A program made the position numbers and the translations under genes. The notes under the pieces were generated by a model. That model made no database searches and was not told the DNA's origin. It saw only the letters and a program-made list of their open reading frames with translations. From AG-430-B22 sp964001285 (GTDB lineage Bacteria > Pseudomonadota > Alphaproteobacteria > MED-G09), in the NCBI GenBank assembly GCA_964001285.1, contig CAXFAF010000001.1, positions 58,939 to 122,938 on the forward strand: DNA of 64,000 bases. Direction: 5' to 3'. Numbering within the stretch: the stretch's first letter is position 1; every line of letters begins with the position of its first letter. Shown here piece after piece: positions 46,257-55,947 of this stretch.

Positions 46257-46912
46257 TGACTAATCAAGAAGAAGCTATGGAAAGTTCAGTTTTAAATCCA
46301 AATGATCAACTTAGAGTGGTTGAGGCTATTTTATTTGCCTCTTCAGATCCAGTTGATAAAAAGACATTGATAGAAAAGCTTCCAAAAAATGCTGATTTAG
46401 ATTTACTTCTTGATCGGTTAGATGATTTATATAAAGACAGAGGTCTTGAGTTAAGAAAAATTGGCAATAAGTTTATGTTTAAAACTTCCTCTGATTTAAC
46501 TTTTATTATGCAAAGAGAAGCCAAATCACAAAGAAAATTATCAAAAGCTGCCATAGAAACATTAGCTATCATTGCTTACCATCAGCCTGTTACTAGAGCA
46601 GAAATTGAAGAAATTAGAGGCGTTTCTGTATCTTCTGGAACTATAGATTCATTATTACAAATGAATTGGGTAAAGATTAATGGCAGAAGAAGAGTTCCTG
46701 GTAATCCTTTAGCTTATGGCACGACAGAAGAATTCTTGGTTCATTTTGATCTTGAGAACATTAAAGACCTTCCGGAAATGCAAGAACTAAAATCTATGGG
46801 ATTATTAGATAGTAATTTACCCCCCGATCTTTATCCGGAAAATACAATTAATAATAACAGTATAGACGAAATCAATGATATAAATACTATTGAAGATTCT
46901 GGAGAAAAATAA
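46256..46912 (+). CDS. scpB: Segregation and condensation protein B
   Basis: ScpB partners ScpA in condensin. The 218-residue protein has tandem winged helices with RVVEAILFASSDPVDKKTL, the core AAIETLAIIAYHQPVTRAEI-like motif (seen as AAIETLAIIAYHQPVTR), EEIRGVSVSSGTI and GRRRVPGNPLAYGTT. An acidic tail extends beyond the family core. It overlaps scpA by one base and shares its last base with tatA. Confidence 0.95.
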   Translation: MTNQEEAMESSVLNPNDQLRVVEAILFASSDPVDKKTLIEKLPKNADLDLLLDRLDDLYKDRGLELRKIGNKFMFKTSSDLTFIMQREAKSQRKLSKAAIETLAIIAYHQPVTRAEIEEIRGVSVSSGTIDSLLQMNWVKINGRRRVPGNPLAYGTTEEFLVHFDLENIKDLPEMQELKSMGLLDSNLPPDLYPENTINNNSIDEINDINTIEDSGEK

Positions 46913-47094
46913 TGTTTCCAAGTTGGTTACAAATTTTACTTGTTGTTCTATTGGCACTTATATTTTTTGGTAGAGGTAAGATATCTGACTTTATGACGGA
47001 TTTAGCTAGCGGAATTAAAAGCTTTAGAAAAGGTATGGCCGATGACGATAATGATGAAAATACCTCTATTGAAAATAAAGATGATGATAATTAA
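46912..47094 (+). CDS. tatA: Sec-independent translocase protein TatA
   Basis: TatA forms the pore element of the twin-arginine translocase. The 60-residue protein has a membrane helix (QILLVVLLALIFFGRGKI) with the FGRGKIS hinge, an amphipathic helix (LASGIKSFRKGM) and a highly acidic C-terminal tail. This form is typical of alphaproteobacteria. It starts on the last base of scpB and begins the tatABC set. Confidence 0.95.
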   Translation: MFPSWLQILLVVLLALIFFGRGKISDFMTDLASGIKSFRKGMADDDNDENTSIENKDDDN

Positions 47095-47102
47095 ATTTTA
47101 GC

Positions 47103-47363
47103 ATGTTCGATTTTGGGTTTAATGAATTACTGCTCTTAAGTATTTTAATAATCATTTTTATTGGGCCAAAAGAATTACCGAGTGCACTAAGAGCTATTTA
47201 TAATTTTCTTTCTAAATTATGGGTTTATTCGAAAGAAATTAGAACATCAATAGAATCTATTGTGCATGAAGTGGATATATCTAATCAAGAAGATATTAGC
47301 GCAATTAAAGAAGAAATTAACAATCTCAATGATGATATTAGAAAATCTGATAAAGAAATATAA
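47103..47363 (+). CDS. tatB: Sec-independent translocase protein TatB
   Basis: TatB forms the substrate-receptor complex with TatC. The 86-residue protein has the start MFDFGFNELLLLSILIIIFI, then GPKELPSALRA, in which Gly-Pro marks the hinge between the membrane and amphipathic helices. The tail is shorter than in E. coli. It lies between tatA and tatC with 8-base gaps. Confidence 0.93.
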   Translation: MFDFGFNELLLLSILIIIFIGPKELPSALRAIYNFLSKLWVYSKEIRTSIESIVHEVDISNQEDISAIKEEINNLNDDIRKSDKEI

Positions 47364-47371
47364 ATGAATTT

Positions 47372-48154
47372 ATGAATGAAGAAAGTATAGAAAGCTCTAA
47401 GGCGCCCTTAATAGATCATTTTATTGAATTAAGAAGGCGTGTTTTAAGGTCAATTTGTATTTTAGCTTTTTCATTCGTTGTTTCTTTTATTTTTTCGGAA
47501 GAAATTTATCTTTTTTTAGTTGGTCCATATGAAAGTATAATGGGCGCTAATAGTCAGATGATTTTTACCGCCCCGCAGGAATTTTTGTTAGTTAAATTGA
47601 AAGTTGCTTTATTTGGAGGGTTGTTGGTAAGTTTTCCTTACTTTTCCTTAGAATTATATTCCTTTATATCTCCCGGATTATATAAGAAAGAAAGAGTTGC
47701 TATGGCTCCTTACTTTATCTTTTCTCCATTTCTTTTTATATTAGGGGGCCTTCTGGTTCATTACATAATTATGCCTTTAGCCTTATCTTTTTTCTCAAAT
47801 ATGCAAATCGATAATAGTTCAGAAAATATTTCGATTCTTATGCTTCCAAAAGTAAGTGAATATCTTAATTTAATAACATCTTTGATTATTGCTTTTGGCT
47901 TATGTTTTCAACTTCCTATTTTACTTTCTTTATTGGCCCGAGTGGGTTTTGTTACATCCAATTATTTGAAAAAAGGAAGAAAATATGCAGTTGTTTTAGT
48001 TTTCTTGTTTGCCGCATTTTTAACTCCACCTGACCTTATTAGTCAAATAGGGCTTGCGGTTCCGACTCTAATTTTATATGAGATTTCTATTTATATTGTT
48101 TCTATAATAGAAAAAGGTAAGGATGAAGATAGTAATTTAATTAAGAAGAAATAA
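47372..48154 (+). CDS. tatC: Sec-independent translocase protein TatC
   Basis: TatC recognises the twin-arginine signal. The 260-residue protein has six membrane helices and the conserved N-terminal segment LIDHFIELRRRVLRSI, PQEFLLVKLKVALFGG and the ending region FLTPPDLISQIGLAVPTLIL. The TRAP-binding protein at 28-29 kb bears a likely twin-arginine signal and would be a substrate. The stop is immediately followed by the serS ATG. Confidence 0.97.
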   Translation: MNEESIESSKAPLIDHFIELRRRVLRSICILAFSFVVSFIFSEEIYLFLVGPYESIMGANSQMIFTAPQEFLLVKLKVALFGGLLVSFPYFSLELYSFISPGLYKKERVAMAPYFIFSPFLFILGGLLVHYIIMPLALSFFSNMQIDNSSENISILMLPKVSEYLNLITSLIIAFGLCFQLPILLSLLARVGFVTSNYLKKGRKYAVVLVFLFAAFLTPPDLISQIGLAVPTLILYEISIYIVSIIEKGKDEDSNLIKKK

Positions 48155-49426
48155 ATGCACGATATTAATAAAATAAGAGAAGATAGAAATGTTTTTTCTG
48201 AAGGATGGAAGAGAAGGGGCTTATCAATAAATTTAGATGAAATATTAGAAATTGATAAAGAGCTAAGATTGAAAATATCTGAAATTCAAGACCTCCAGGA
48301 AAAAAGAAATAAAATTTCAAAGGATGCAGGAAAAGCGAAATCAGATAATGATGAATCATTTTTTTTGAAATTAAATAAAGAAGTTCATGATATTAAAAAT
48401 TCAATATCAGAATTAGAAGATGATAAATATGAATTAGATAAAAAGTTAACAGAAATTTTATCATCATTACCTAATTTACCTTCAACAGATCTACCTGATG
48501 GAGAAGATGAAAGCTCAAATGTAGAAATAAGAAAAAAAGGAAATATTATTAATGAAACTAGTCCACCTCATTATGAATTAGGAGAAAAGATTAAAGAAAT
48601 AGATTTTGAAACGGCTTCAGAAATTTCAGGATCTCGTTTTGTAGTTACATCTGGTTCATTAGCAAGGTTAGAGAGAGCTCTTTCGAGCTTTATGTTAGAT
48701 GTTCATTCTGAAAAACATGGGTATCAGGAAGTAAATGTTCCTAATTTAGTTAAAGAAGATTCAATGTATGGCACTGGTCAGCTCCCAAAGTTTAGTGAAG
48801 ATCAATATAAAACTGATAATGATATGTGGCTAATACCAACTGCTGAAGTTCCTTTAACAAACTTAGTTAGGCAGAAGATAGTTGATGAAGAATCCTTACC
48901 TCTTAGATTTACCTCTTTTACACAATGTTTTAGAAAAGAGGCAGGTGCTGCTGGAAGAGATACTCGAGGTTTAATTAGATTGCATCAATTCCCAAAGGTT
49001 GAGTTAGTCAGCATTACAAGGCCTGAGGATTCAGAGCAAGAATTAGAAAGAATGTTAACTTGTGCCGAAAAGATTTTGCAATTATTGGAATTACCTTACA
49101 GAGTTTTATTGCTATCAACTGGAGATATAGGTTTTTCCTCTTATAAAACTTATGATTTAGAAGTTTGGTTTCCTTCTGAAAAAAAATATAGAGAAATATC
49201 ATCTTGTTCAAATTGTTTAGACTTTCAGGCCAGGCGGATGAATGCCAAATTCAAAGAAAAATCAACGAAAAAGAATTTATTTCTTCATACATTGAATGGT
49301 TCAGGTGTGGCCGTAGGAAGGGCTCTTGCTGCAATTTTAGAAAATTATTATGATAAAGCAGGAGTAATTAATATTCCAAAAGTTCTTCAACCCTATATGA
49401 ATGGTATGAAAACTATTGAAATATAA
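48155..49426 (+). CDS. serS: Seryl-tRNA synthetase
   Basis: SerS charges tRNA-Ser (and tRNA-Sec where present). The 423-residue class II enzyme has the long N-terminal coiled-coil arm (about 25-100, KLNKEVHDIKNSISELEDDK), motif 2 FTQCFRKEAGAAGRDTRGL and motif 3 LNGSGVAVGRALAAILENY. It is joined directly to tatC. The next gap, before yajC, contains long T runs and is likely to end transcription or start a new unit. Confidence 0.97.
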   Translation: MHDINKIREDRNVFSEGWKRRGLSINLDEILEIDKELRLKISEIQDLQEKRNKISKDAGKAKSDNDESFFLKLNKEVHDIKNSISELEDDKYELDKKLTEILSSLPNLPSTDLPDGEDESSNVEIRKKGNIINETSPPHYELGEKIKEIDFETASEISGSRFVVTSGSLARLERALSSFMLDVHSEKHGYQEVNVPNLVKEDSMYGTGQLPKFSEDQYKTDNDMWLIPTAEVPLTNLVRQKIVDEESLPLRFTSFTQCFRKEAGAAGRDTRGLIRLHQFPKVELVSITRPEDSEQELERMLTCAEKILQLLELPYRVLLLSTGDIGFSSYKTYDLEVWFPSEKKYREISSCSNCLDFQARRMNAKFKEKSTKKNLFLHTLNGSGVAVGRALAAILENYYDKAGVINIPKVLQPYMNGMKTIEI

Positions 49427-49495
49427 TTTTTTTTTATATTTGATATTATAATATAACAAGACTATTGATCTATCATCTTTTTTTAAGAGGAAAAA

Positions 49496-49795
49496 ATGGA
49501 AAATACTTTTTTATTAGCTCAATCATCAGGTGGTTTTTTTGTACAAATTATTCCTCTGATTCTTATTTTTGCTATTTTTTGGTTTCTAATTATTAGACCG
49601 CAACAAAAAAAAATTAAAGAACATAATAATATGGTGAATAGTGTGAAGAAAGGTGACCATGTTGTTACAGGCGGCGGGTTAATTGGAACCGTTACAAATG
49701 TGTCAGATAATGAAGTTGATATAGATTTCGGGAATAATGTTAAAATAAAATCTGTAAAATCTACTCTTGCCGATGTACGATCTAAAGATAAATAA
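49496..49795 (+). CDS. yajC: Preprotein translocase subunit YajC
   Basis: YajC associates with SecDF in the inner membrane. The 99-residue protein has an N-terminal helix (IIPLILIFAIFWFLIIRPQQ) with the RPQQKK motif, then a small domain with VKKGDHVVTGGGLIGTV. A GAGG ribosome-binding site precedes the ATG. It is six bases from secD and forms the standard yajC-secD-secF operon. Confidence 0.97.
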   Translation: MENTFLLAQSSGGFFVQIIPLILIFAIFWFLIIRPQQKKIKEHNNMVNSVKKGDHVVTGGGLIGTVTNVSDNEVDIDFGNNVKIKSVKSTLADVRSKDK

Positions 49796-49801
49796 ATACT
49801 T

Positions 49802-51388
49802 ATGCTATATTTCTCTTTAACTAAAAAATTTTTAATAACAATTTTTTGTTTATTTTTAGCACTACTAGCCCTTCCTAATTTTACTAATATAAGTTCAAAT
49901 ATCCCATTATTACCAAATAATACTTTGAATCTTGGATTAGATTTAAGGGGAGGGTCTTATTTGTTGTTAGAAGTTGACACCGAAACGATAAAAAGAGAAA
50001 AATCTGAATTTTTACTCGATGATATAAGATCAAATTTAAGAAAAAATAGGATAAAATATTCAAATTTAAAATTATTAGAAGATGGCGTTAGCGTATTTAT
50101 TGTTGAGCAAAATGATATCAATAATGCCAAAAGATTGATTGAAAATTTAGATCAAGGAAGTAATAATCTATTTCTTAATCAAAGTGTTTCTGAATTAGAA
50201 GTTAAATCTGATAACAATTATTTAAATATTAATTTTACTGAAGATGGCCTTAGAAGTAGATATAGATCTGCAGTTAATCAATCTATTGAAATTGTCAGAA
50301 GAAGAATAGATGGATTAGGCGTAACTGAACCATCCATTCAAAGGCAGGGGAATAATAGGATACTCCTGGAAGTTCCTGGTCTAGATGATCCTAAAAGATT
50401 AAAGGATTTGTTAGGTCAAACAGCAAAACTCAACTTTAGAATGGTTGATACCTCAATGTCCATTTCTGATGCTTTAAGGGGTAAGCCACCTCCAAGATCA
50501 GAAATTATTTATGATAAAGATCTAGTACCCTGGTTGGTAAATAAAAAGATTCTTGTTTCTGGAGAAAGATTGGCAGACGCACAAGCAAGTTTTGATCAAA
50601 TGACTAATTCACCAGTTGTAAATTTTAGATTTGATGTTGCTGGAGGAAGATCTTTTGCTAGAGCAACTTCTGAGAATGTTGGCAAGCCATTTGCGATAGT
50701 GCTGGATAATCAAGTAATATCTGCTCCGACTATTAGACAGCCAATTGTTGGTGGTTCGGGTCAAATTGAAGGAGGATTTACTGTTGAAAGCGCAAATGAT
50801 TTGGCTGTGCTTTTAAGAGCTGGTGCTTTACCTGCGCCATTAAATATACTTGAAGAAAGAACAATTGGACCAGGATTGGGAGCTGATTCAATTAATTCTG
50901 GAAGGATAGCTACTATAATTGGAATGGTTTTAGTGCTTTTATTTATATTTATAAGTTATGGGAGATTTGGACTTTACGCTAATATTGCACTTACTTTAAA
51001 CATTATTTTTATAATCGGAGTATTATCTTTATTACAAGCTACTTTAACCCTACCTGGAATAGCAGGTATAGTGTTAACAATTGGAATGGCAGTTGATGCA
51101 AATGTAATAATTTTTGAAAGAATTAGAGAAGAATATGATAATGGCAAAACTCCATTTTCTTCTGTTGAATCTGGTTACAACAGAGCCTTTAGAACTATTC
51201 TAGATGCTAATGTAACGACATTAATTGCATCGATTATTTTAATATTTTTAGGTACTGGACCAGTTAAGGGTTTTGCAGTGACTTTATCAATTGGTGTTAT
51301 TACTTCATTTTTTACTGCATTTGTAATTACTAGATTAATTATTTCCCAGTGGCTTCTTAAAAGAAAACCTGAGGAGCTACCCATATGA
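49802..51388 (+). CDS. secD: Protein translocase subunit SecD
   Basis: SecD uses the proton gradient to pull exported proteins from the Sec channel. The 528-residue protein has the N-terminal helix, motif GLDLRGGSYLLLEVD, the periplasmic P1 domain and six helices with GMAVDANVIIFERIREE and FRTILDANVTTLIA. Its stop overlaps secF by four bases. Confidence 0.97.
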   Translation: MLYFSLTKKFLITIFCLFLALLALPNFTNISSNIPLLPNNTLNLGLDLRGGSYLLLEVDTETIKREKSEFLLDDIRSNLRKNRIKYSNLKLLEDGVSVFIVEQNDINNAKRLIENLDQGSNNLFLNQSVSELEVKSDNNYLNINFTEDGLRSRYRSAVNQSIEIVRRRIDGLGVTEPSIQRQGNNRILLEVPGLDDPKRLKDLLGQTAKLNFRMVDTSMSISDALRGKPPPRSEIIYDKDLVPWLVNKKILVSGERLADAQASFDQMTNSPVVNFRFDVAGGRSFARATSENVGKPFAIVLDNQVISAPTIRQPIVGGSGQIEGGFTVESANDLAVLLRAGALPAPLNILEERTIGPGLGADSINSGRIATIIGMVLVLLFIFISYGRFGLYANIALTLNIIFIIGVLSLLQATLTLPGIAGIVLTIGMAVDANVIIFERIREEYDNGKTPFSSVESGYNRAFRTILDANVTTLIASIILIFLGTGPVKGFAVTLSIGVITSFFTAFVITRLIISQWLLKRKPEELPI

Positions 51389-52293
51389 GCTCAATAAGAT
51401 GGATAAAAAAAGATTTAAGAATTAATTTTCTTAGATTCAAGAATTTTGCAAGTTTATTGTCTTTATTAGCAATAATTTTTTCTTTAACTTTTCTTTTTTA
51501 TAAGAATTTAAATTTTGGAATTGATTTTGAAGGAGGAACCTTAATTGAATTACAGAAGAATGATGACTTATCTTTGTCTCAAATAAGAGGAGAATTATCG
51601 TCTTTAAATATTGGGGATTTTCAAATACAAACCTTTGGATCTGAAAATAATATTTTAATTAGAATTGAGAATTCTTCATCGTTAATATCAGGCGCAGACC
51701 TTACAACATCTGAATTAATTACTTCACAGCTAGGGGATGGCATTACTATTAAAAGGACAGAAATTGTAGGACCTAAAGTAAGCTCTGAACTTATTCAAAA
51801 AGGTATTATAGCTATTATTATAGCTGTTTTTTTGATGCTTTTTTATATATGGATAAGATTTGAATGGCAATTTTCAATTGGCGCAGTTACAGCTTTAGTT
51901 CATGATGTCTTAATAACTATAGGATTATTTTCTTTTCTACAGATTGAATTTAATTTGTCTATTATCGCGGCTTTATTAACTATAATTGGTTATTCAATGA
52001 ATGATACGGTCGTTGTTTATGATAGAATTAGAGAAAATTTGAGAAAATATAAACAAATGCCAGTTTTGGATTTAATCAATCAATCACTAAATGATACTAT
52101 GTCTAGAACATTATTAACATCTGTGACCACATTATTAGCTCTTTTTTCTTTATATTTTCTTGGTGGGGAGGTTTTAAAAGGTTTTACATTAGCAATGATT
52201 ATAGGCGTATTTATTGGTACTTATTCATCGATATTCATAGCGTCACAGATTATACTTTATCTTAATGTGAAAAGAGATTGGTCAAAAAATTAA
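51385..52293 (+). CDS. secF: Protein translocase subunit SecF
   Basis: SecF complements SecD. The 302-residue protein shows FGIDFEGGTLIEL, IWIRFEWQFSIGAVTALVHD, GYSMNDTVVVYDRIREN and SRTLLTSVTTLLALFSLY, all family hallmarks. Overlap with secD shows coupled translation. A gap of about 70 bases with a GGGGGA ribosome-binding site leads to the next gene. Confidence 0.97.
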   Translation: MSSIRWIKKDLRINFLRFKNFASLLSLLAIIFSLTFLFYKNLNFGIDFEGGTLIELQKNDDLSLSQIRGELSSLNIGDFQIQTFGSENNILIRIENSSSLISGADLTTSELITSQLGDGITIKRTEIVGPKVSSELIQKGIIAIIIAVFLMLFYIWIRFEWQFSIGAVTALVHDVLITIGLFSFLQIEFNLSIIAALLTIIGYSMNDTVVVYDRIRENLRKYKQMPVLDLINQSLNDTMSRTLLTSVTTLLALFSLYFLGGEVLKGFTLAMIIGVFIGTYSSIFIASQIILYLNVKRDWSKN

Positions 52294-52362
52294 TTTATTA
52301 ATCTTTTAATATATCGTGAAAAATATTATTATTGATTCCTATTGAAAATTGGGGGATTTTTT

Positions 52363-52986
52363 ATGAGCTCTATATTAACTTCACTTAGAAATACTATTAC
52401 TGTGGGTTTTATTCTTGCTTTGGCACTAATGGTTATTTCTTTTGTTCTAACATCAGGATCAATCGAAATCGGGGAGGGTTTTAAATATAATCCTTTCTGG
52501 ATGTTTGTTTTTAGATGGCTGCACGTCTTATCAGGTGTAATGTGGATTGGTTTATTGTGGTATTTTAATTTTGTACAAATTCCAAATATGGGAAATATAC
52601 CAGATGACCAAAAACCAGCTATTTCTAAAGTTATTGCTCCAGCAGCACTTTGGTGGTTTCGTTGGGGAGCTATGGCGACAATAGTTACTGGCCTAATATT
52701 AGGTTACATAAATGGTTATTTACATACTGCTATGACACTTACCCTTGTTGGGGGTGGTTCACCTAACGAATTGTTTATTGGTTTAGGAATGTGGCTTGGA
52801 ATTATTATGTGGTTTAATGTTTGGTTTGTTATTTGGCCTAATCAAAAGAAAGCATTAGGAATTGTGGAAGTGGAAGCCGATGTTAAAGCTGCTTCAGCCA
52901 GAACAGCAATGTTATTTTCAAGAACTAATACTATGTTAAGTATTCCAATGCTTTTTTGTATGGTTATAGCGCAAAATATTTATTAG
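52363..52986 (+). CDS. Urate_ox_N (PuuD-like) membrane domain protein
   Basis: The 207-residue membrane protein with about five helices matches the N-terminal membrane region of PuuD-type proteins (Urate_ox_N): FRWLHVLSGVMWIGLLWYFN, ALWWFRWGAMATIVTGLILG and GMWLGIIMWFNVWFVIWPNQ. Full PuuD has a C-terminal cytochrome c domain; no CxxCH is present here, so it is a stand-alone domain. Urate activity should not be assumed. I chose the ATG at 52363, preceded by GGGGGA; an upstream TTG would add MKIGGFF. It follows secF and meets uvrA convergently. Confidence 0.75.
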   Translation: MSSILTSLRNTITVGFILALALMVISFVLTSGSIEIGEGFKYNPFWMFVFRWLHVLSGVMWIGLLWYFNFVQIPNMGNIPDDQKPAISKVIAPAALWWFRWGAMATIVTGLILGYINGYLHTAMTLTLVGGGSPNELFIGLGMWLGIIMWFNVWFVIWPNQKKALGIVEVEADVKAASARTAMLFSRTNTMLSIPMLFCMVIAQNIY

Positions 52987-52989
52987 TTT

Positions 52990-55878
52990 TTAAGAAATTA
53001 TTTTCTTAAGAAACTCACCTGTATAACTATTCTTGACTTTAATTATTTGTTCGGGCGTTCCTTCTGCGACAATTTTTCCGCCGTTATCACCTCCGTCAGG
53101 TCCAATATCTATTATCCAATCAGATGTTTTAATAACATCCAAATTATGCTCAATAATGGCAACTGTATTTCCTTGATCTACTAGCTCGTGTAAAACACTT
53201 AATAACTTTTTAACATCATGAAAATGCAACCCAGTTGTTGGCTCATCAAGAACATAAAATGTTCTTCCGGTAGCTCTTTTAGCTAATTCTTTTGCAAGTT
53301 TTATTCTTTGTGCTTCGCCACCGGATAAAGTTGTTGCTTGTTGGCCAACTTTTATATAACCCAAACCAACCCTTTTAAGTGTTTCCATCTTTTCTCTTAT
53401 ACTTGGAACAGCTTTAAAAAGCTCGTAAGCTTCATCTACTGTCATTTCTAAAACATCTGAAATTGAATTATTCTTATATTTTATTTCTAATGTTTCTCTG
53501 TTATACCTCCTACCTTTACATTGATCACATTGAACATAAATATCTGGTAAAAAATGCATTTCGATTTTTATTAGTCCGTCTCCCTGACATGCTTCACATC
53601 TCCCACCTTTAACATTAAAAGAAAATCTTCCAGGCTTATATCCTCTAGCTTTGGATTCTGGTAAGCCACAAAACCAGTCTCTTATAGGAGAAAAGGCCCC
53701 AGTATATGTGGCTGGATTTGATCTTGGGGTCCTTCCAATAGGTGATTGATTGATATTAATTACTTTATCAATTAAATGCACACCTTCCAAAGATTCATAA
53801 CTCATGGGAGAAGATTGTGAATTATTTAGCATTCTATTCATCGCTCTATATAATGTTTGAAATAGTAAAGTTGATTTTCCTGATCCCGATACACCAGTAA
53901 CACAAATAAATTTTCCTAAAGGGAATGTTGCATTAATTTTTTTTAAATTATTTCCACATGCACCTTTTATAGAGATTAATTTTTCTTTATTAATTTTTCT
54001 TCTACTTCTTATTTCTATCGATTTTTTTCCTGATAAATATTGTCCTGTTATACTTTCTTTATTTTTCTTTATTTCATCTATGGTACCTTCTGCAACTAAA
54101 TAACCACCATGCACTCCAGCTTTTGGACCAACATCAATTATGTGATCTGAAAAAACCATAGTTTCTTCATCATGTTCAACAATAATCACGGTATTTCCTA
54201 ATTCTTTAAGTCTTTCTAATGTTGAAAGAAGTTTTTTGTTATCTCTTTGATGAAGCCCAATAGAAGGTTCATCAAGGACATATAATACCCCTGTTAAACC
54301 TGATCCTATTTGTGAAGCAAGTCTTATTCTTTGAGATTCTCCACCTGATAATGTTCCAGATGTTCTTGATAAAGTAAGATAACCTAGACCAACATTTTCT
54401 AAAAAAGATAATCTCTCATTAATTTCTTTAATTACATTCTTTGCTATTTCATTTTCTTTTTTTGAAAGTTTTTTATTTAATGCTCCAAACCATTTTTTTG
54501 CATCTTTAATACTTAATGAAGTAATCTCGCCTATATGCATTTTAGTAATTTTTACACATAAGGCTTCTTTATTTAATCTAAATCCATTGCAAGTTTCGCA
54601 ATCAGAAATAGATTGAAATTTTTCAATCTCATTTCTCATCCAACTACTATCTGTTTCTAGATATCTTCTTTTAAGGTTATTAATTATCCCTTCAAAAGGT
54701 TTTTTTGTTTTAAATGTTCTAGATCCGTCATCATATAAGAATTCTATACTTTCATCACCAGATCCATTAAGAATAATTTCTCTAAATTTTTTTGGTAATT
54801 CATTCCATTTGAAATCGAGAGAAATCTTATAATGATTAGATAAGGCAAAAAGAGTTTGGTAATAATAGGGTGAGGGCGTTGATTTTTTAGACCAAGGGGC
54901 TATAGCGCCATCATTGATACTTAAATTTTTATCTGGAATTACAAGATCTTCGTCAATAAAATATTGTGTACCTAACCCATCGCACTTATCGCATGCACCT
55001 TTTGGGTTATTAAAAGAAAATAACCTCGGTTCAATTTCTTCAATTGTAAAACCAGAAACAGGACAAGCATAATTAGCCGAATATATAATTCTTTCTGTAA
55101 TTTTATTTTTATCATCAATAATTTCAATAGCGGCAAGACCATCTGATAATGAAAGAGCAATCTCGAAACTATCTGCTAATCTTGATTTGATATTTTTTTC
55201 TATTATTAATCTATCAATTACAATATCAATATTGTGCTTAAAATTCTTTTTAAGGTTTGGAACATTATTTATCTCATAAAATTCCCCATCAACCTTAACT
55301 CTTTGAAATCCCTTTTTTAATAACTCAGAGAATTCCTTCTTATATTCTCCCTTTCGCTCTCTTACTATTGGTGATAGCAAATATACTTTTGTTCCTTTTT
55401 TTAGTTTTAAAGCTTGATCTACCATTTCTGTAACAGTTTGACTTTTAATAGGAAGACCAGTTTCGGGTGAGTGAGGAATTCCAATTCTTGCAAACATTAG
55501 TCTTAAATAATCATGTATCTCGGTTACCGTTCCAACTGTTGATCTTGGGTTTTTTGATGTTGTTTTTTGTTCAATAGATATCGCTGGAGATAAACCTTCA
55601 ATTTGATCAACATCAGGTTTTTGCATCATTTCTAAGAACTGCCGCGCATAAGCTGAAAGACTTTCAACATATCGTCGTTGCCCCTCAGCATAGATTGTAT
55701 CAAACGCTAAAGAAGACTTCCCTGATCCCGATAAACCAGTTATCACAGTTATTTCTTCCTTAGGAATATCTACACTTATATTTTTAAGATTATGCTCACG
55801 CGAACCTAATACCTTAATATATTTTTTAGAATTATTTATAGATTTTTCAACCAAAGTTTTTCCTGTATTAAAATACAA
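52990..55878 (-). CDS. uvrA: Excinuclease ABC subunit A
   Basis: UvrA finds bulky DNA damage and loads UvrB in nucleotide excision repair. The 962-residue protein has two ABC modules: Walker A ITGLSGSGKSSLAFDT near the N terminus and GVSGSGKSTLLFQT in the second half, and signature LSGGE in both. The first zinc module reads CPVSGFTIEE at about residue 270, with Ser in place of the second Cys, then GACDKCDGLG. CPVSGF is common in alphaproteobacteria. The second zinc finger (RCEACQGDG, VQCDQCKGRRY) is intact. It is divergent from ssb, a common pairing. Confidence 0.97.
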   Translation of the reverse strand: MYFNTGKTLVEKSINNSKKYIKVLGSREHNLKNISVDIPKEEITVITGLSGSGKSSLAFDTIYAEGQRRYVESLSAYARQFLEMMQKPDVDQIEGLSPAISIEQKTTSKNPRSTVGTVTEIHDYLRLMFARIGIPHSPETGLPIKSQTVTEMVDQALKLKKGTKVYLLSPIVRERKGEYKKEFSELLKKGFQRVKVDGEFYEINNVPNLKKNFKHNIDIVIDRLIIEKNIKSRLADSFEIALSLSDGLAAIEIIDDKNKITERIIYSANYACPVSGFTIEEIEPRLFSFNNPKGACDKCDGLGTQYFIDEDLVIPDKNLSINDGAIAPWSKKSTPSPYYYQTLFALSNHYKISLDFKWNELPKKFREIILNGSGDESIEFLYDDGSRTFKTKKPFEGIINNLKRRYLETDSSWMRNEIEKFQSISDCETCNGFRLNKEALCVKITKMHIGEITSLSIKDAKKWFGALNKKLSKKENEIAKNVIKEINERLSFLENVGLGYLTLSRTSGTLSGGESQRIRLASQIGSGLTGVLYVLDEPSIGLHQRDNKKLLSTLERLKELGNTVIIVEHDEETMVFSDHIIDVGPKAGVHGGYLVAEGTIDEIKKNKESITGQYLSGKKSIEIRSRRKINKEKLISIKGACGNNLKKINATFPLGKFICVTGVSGSGKSTLLFQTLYRAMNRMLNNSQSSPMSYESLEGVHLIDKVININQSPIGRTPRSNPATYTGAFSPIRDWFCGLPESKARGYKPGRFSFNVKGGRCEACQGDGLIKIEMHFLPDIYVQCDQCKGRRYNRETLEIKYKNNSISDVLEMTVDEAYELFKAVPSIREKMETLKRVGLGYIKVGQQATTLSGGEAQRIKLAKELAKRATGRTFYVLDEPTTGLHFHDVKKLLSVLHELVDQGNTVAIIEHNLDVIKTSDWIIDIGPDGGDNGGKIVAEGTPEQIIKVKNSYTGEFLKKIIS

Positions 55879-55947
55879 ATAACTTATATCATATCACTTT
55901 ATGCTATCTATATCTTTTGTTAAAAAAGTCTTTAAATTGGAGTTATC

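Noticed and set aside
52990..53009. Hairpin TTAAGAAA-TTAT-TTTCTTAA as a bidirectional terminator between the PuuD-like gene and uvrA
   Set aside because: The 8-bp inverted repeat is real but no T-run follows it on either strand and it lies within the uvrA 3' coding end.
55879..55947. SOS (LexA) operator between uvrA and ssb
   Set aside because: The alphaproteobacterial GTTC-N7-GTTC pattern was looked for and not found on either strand.
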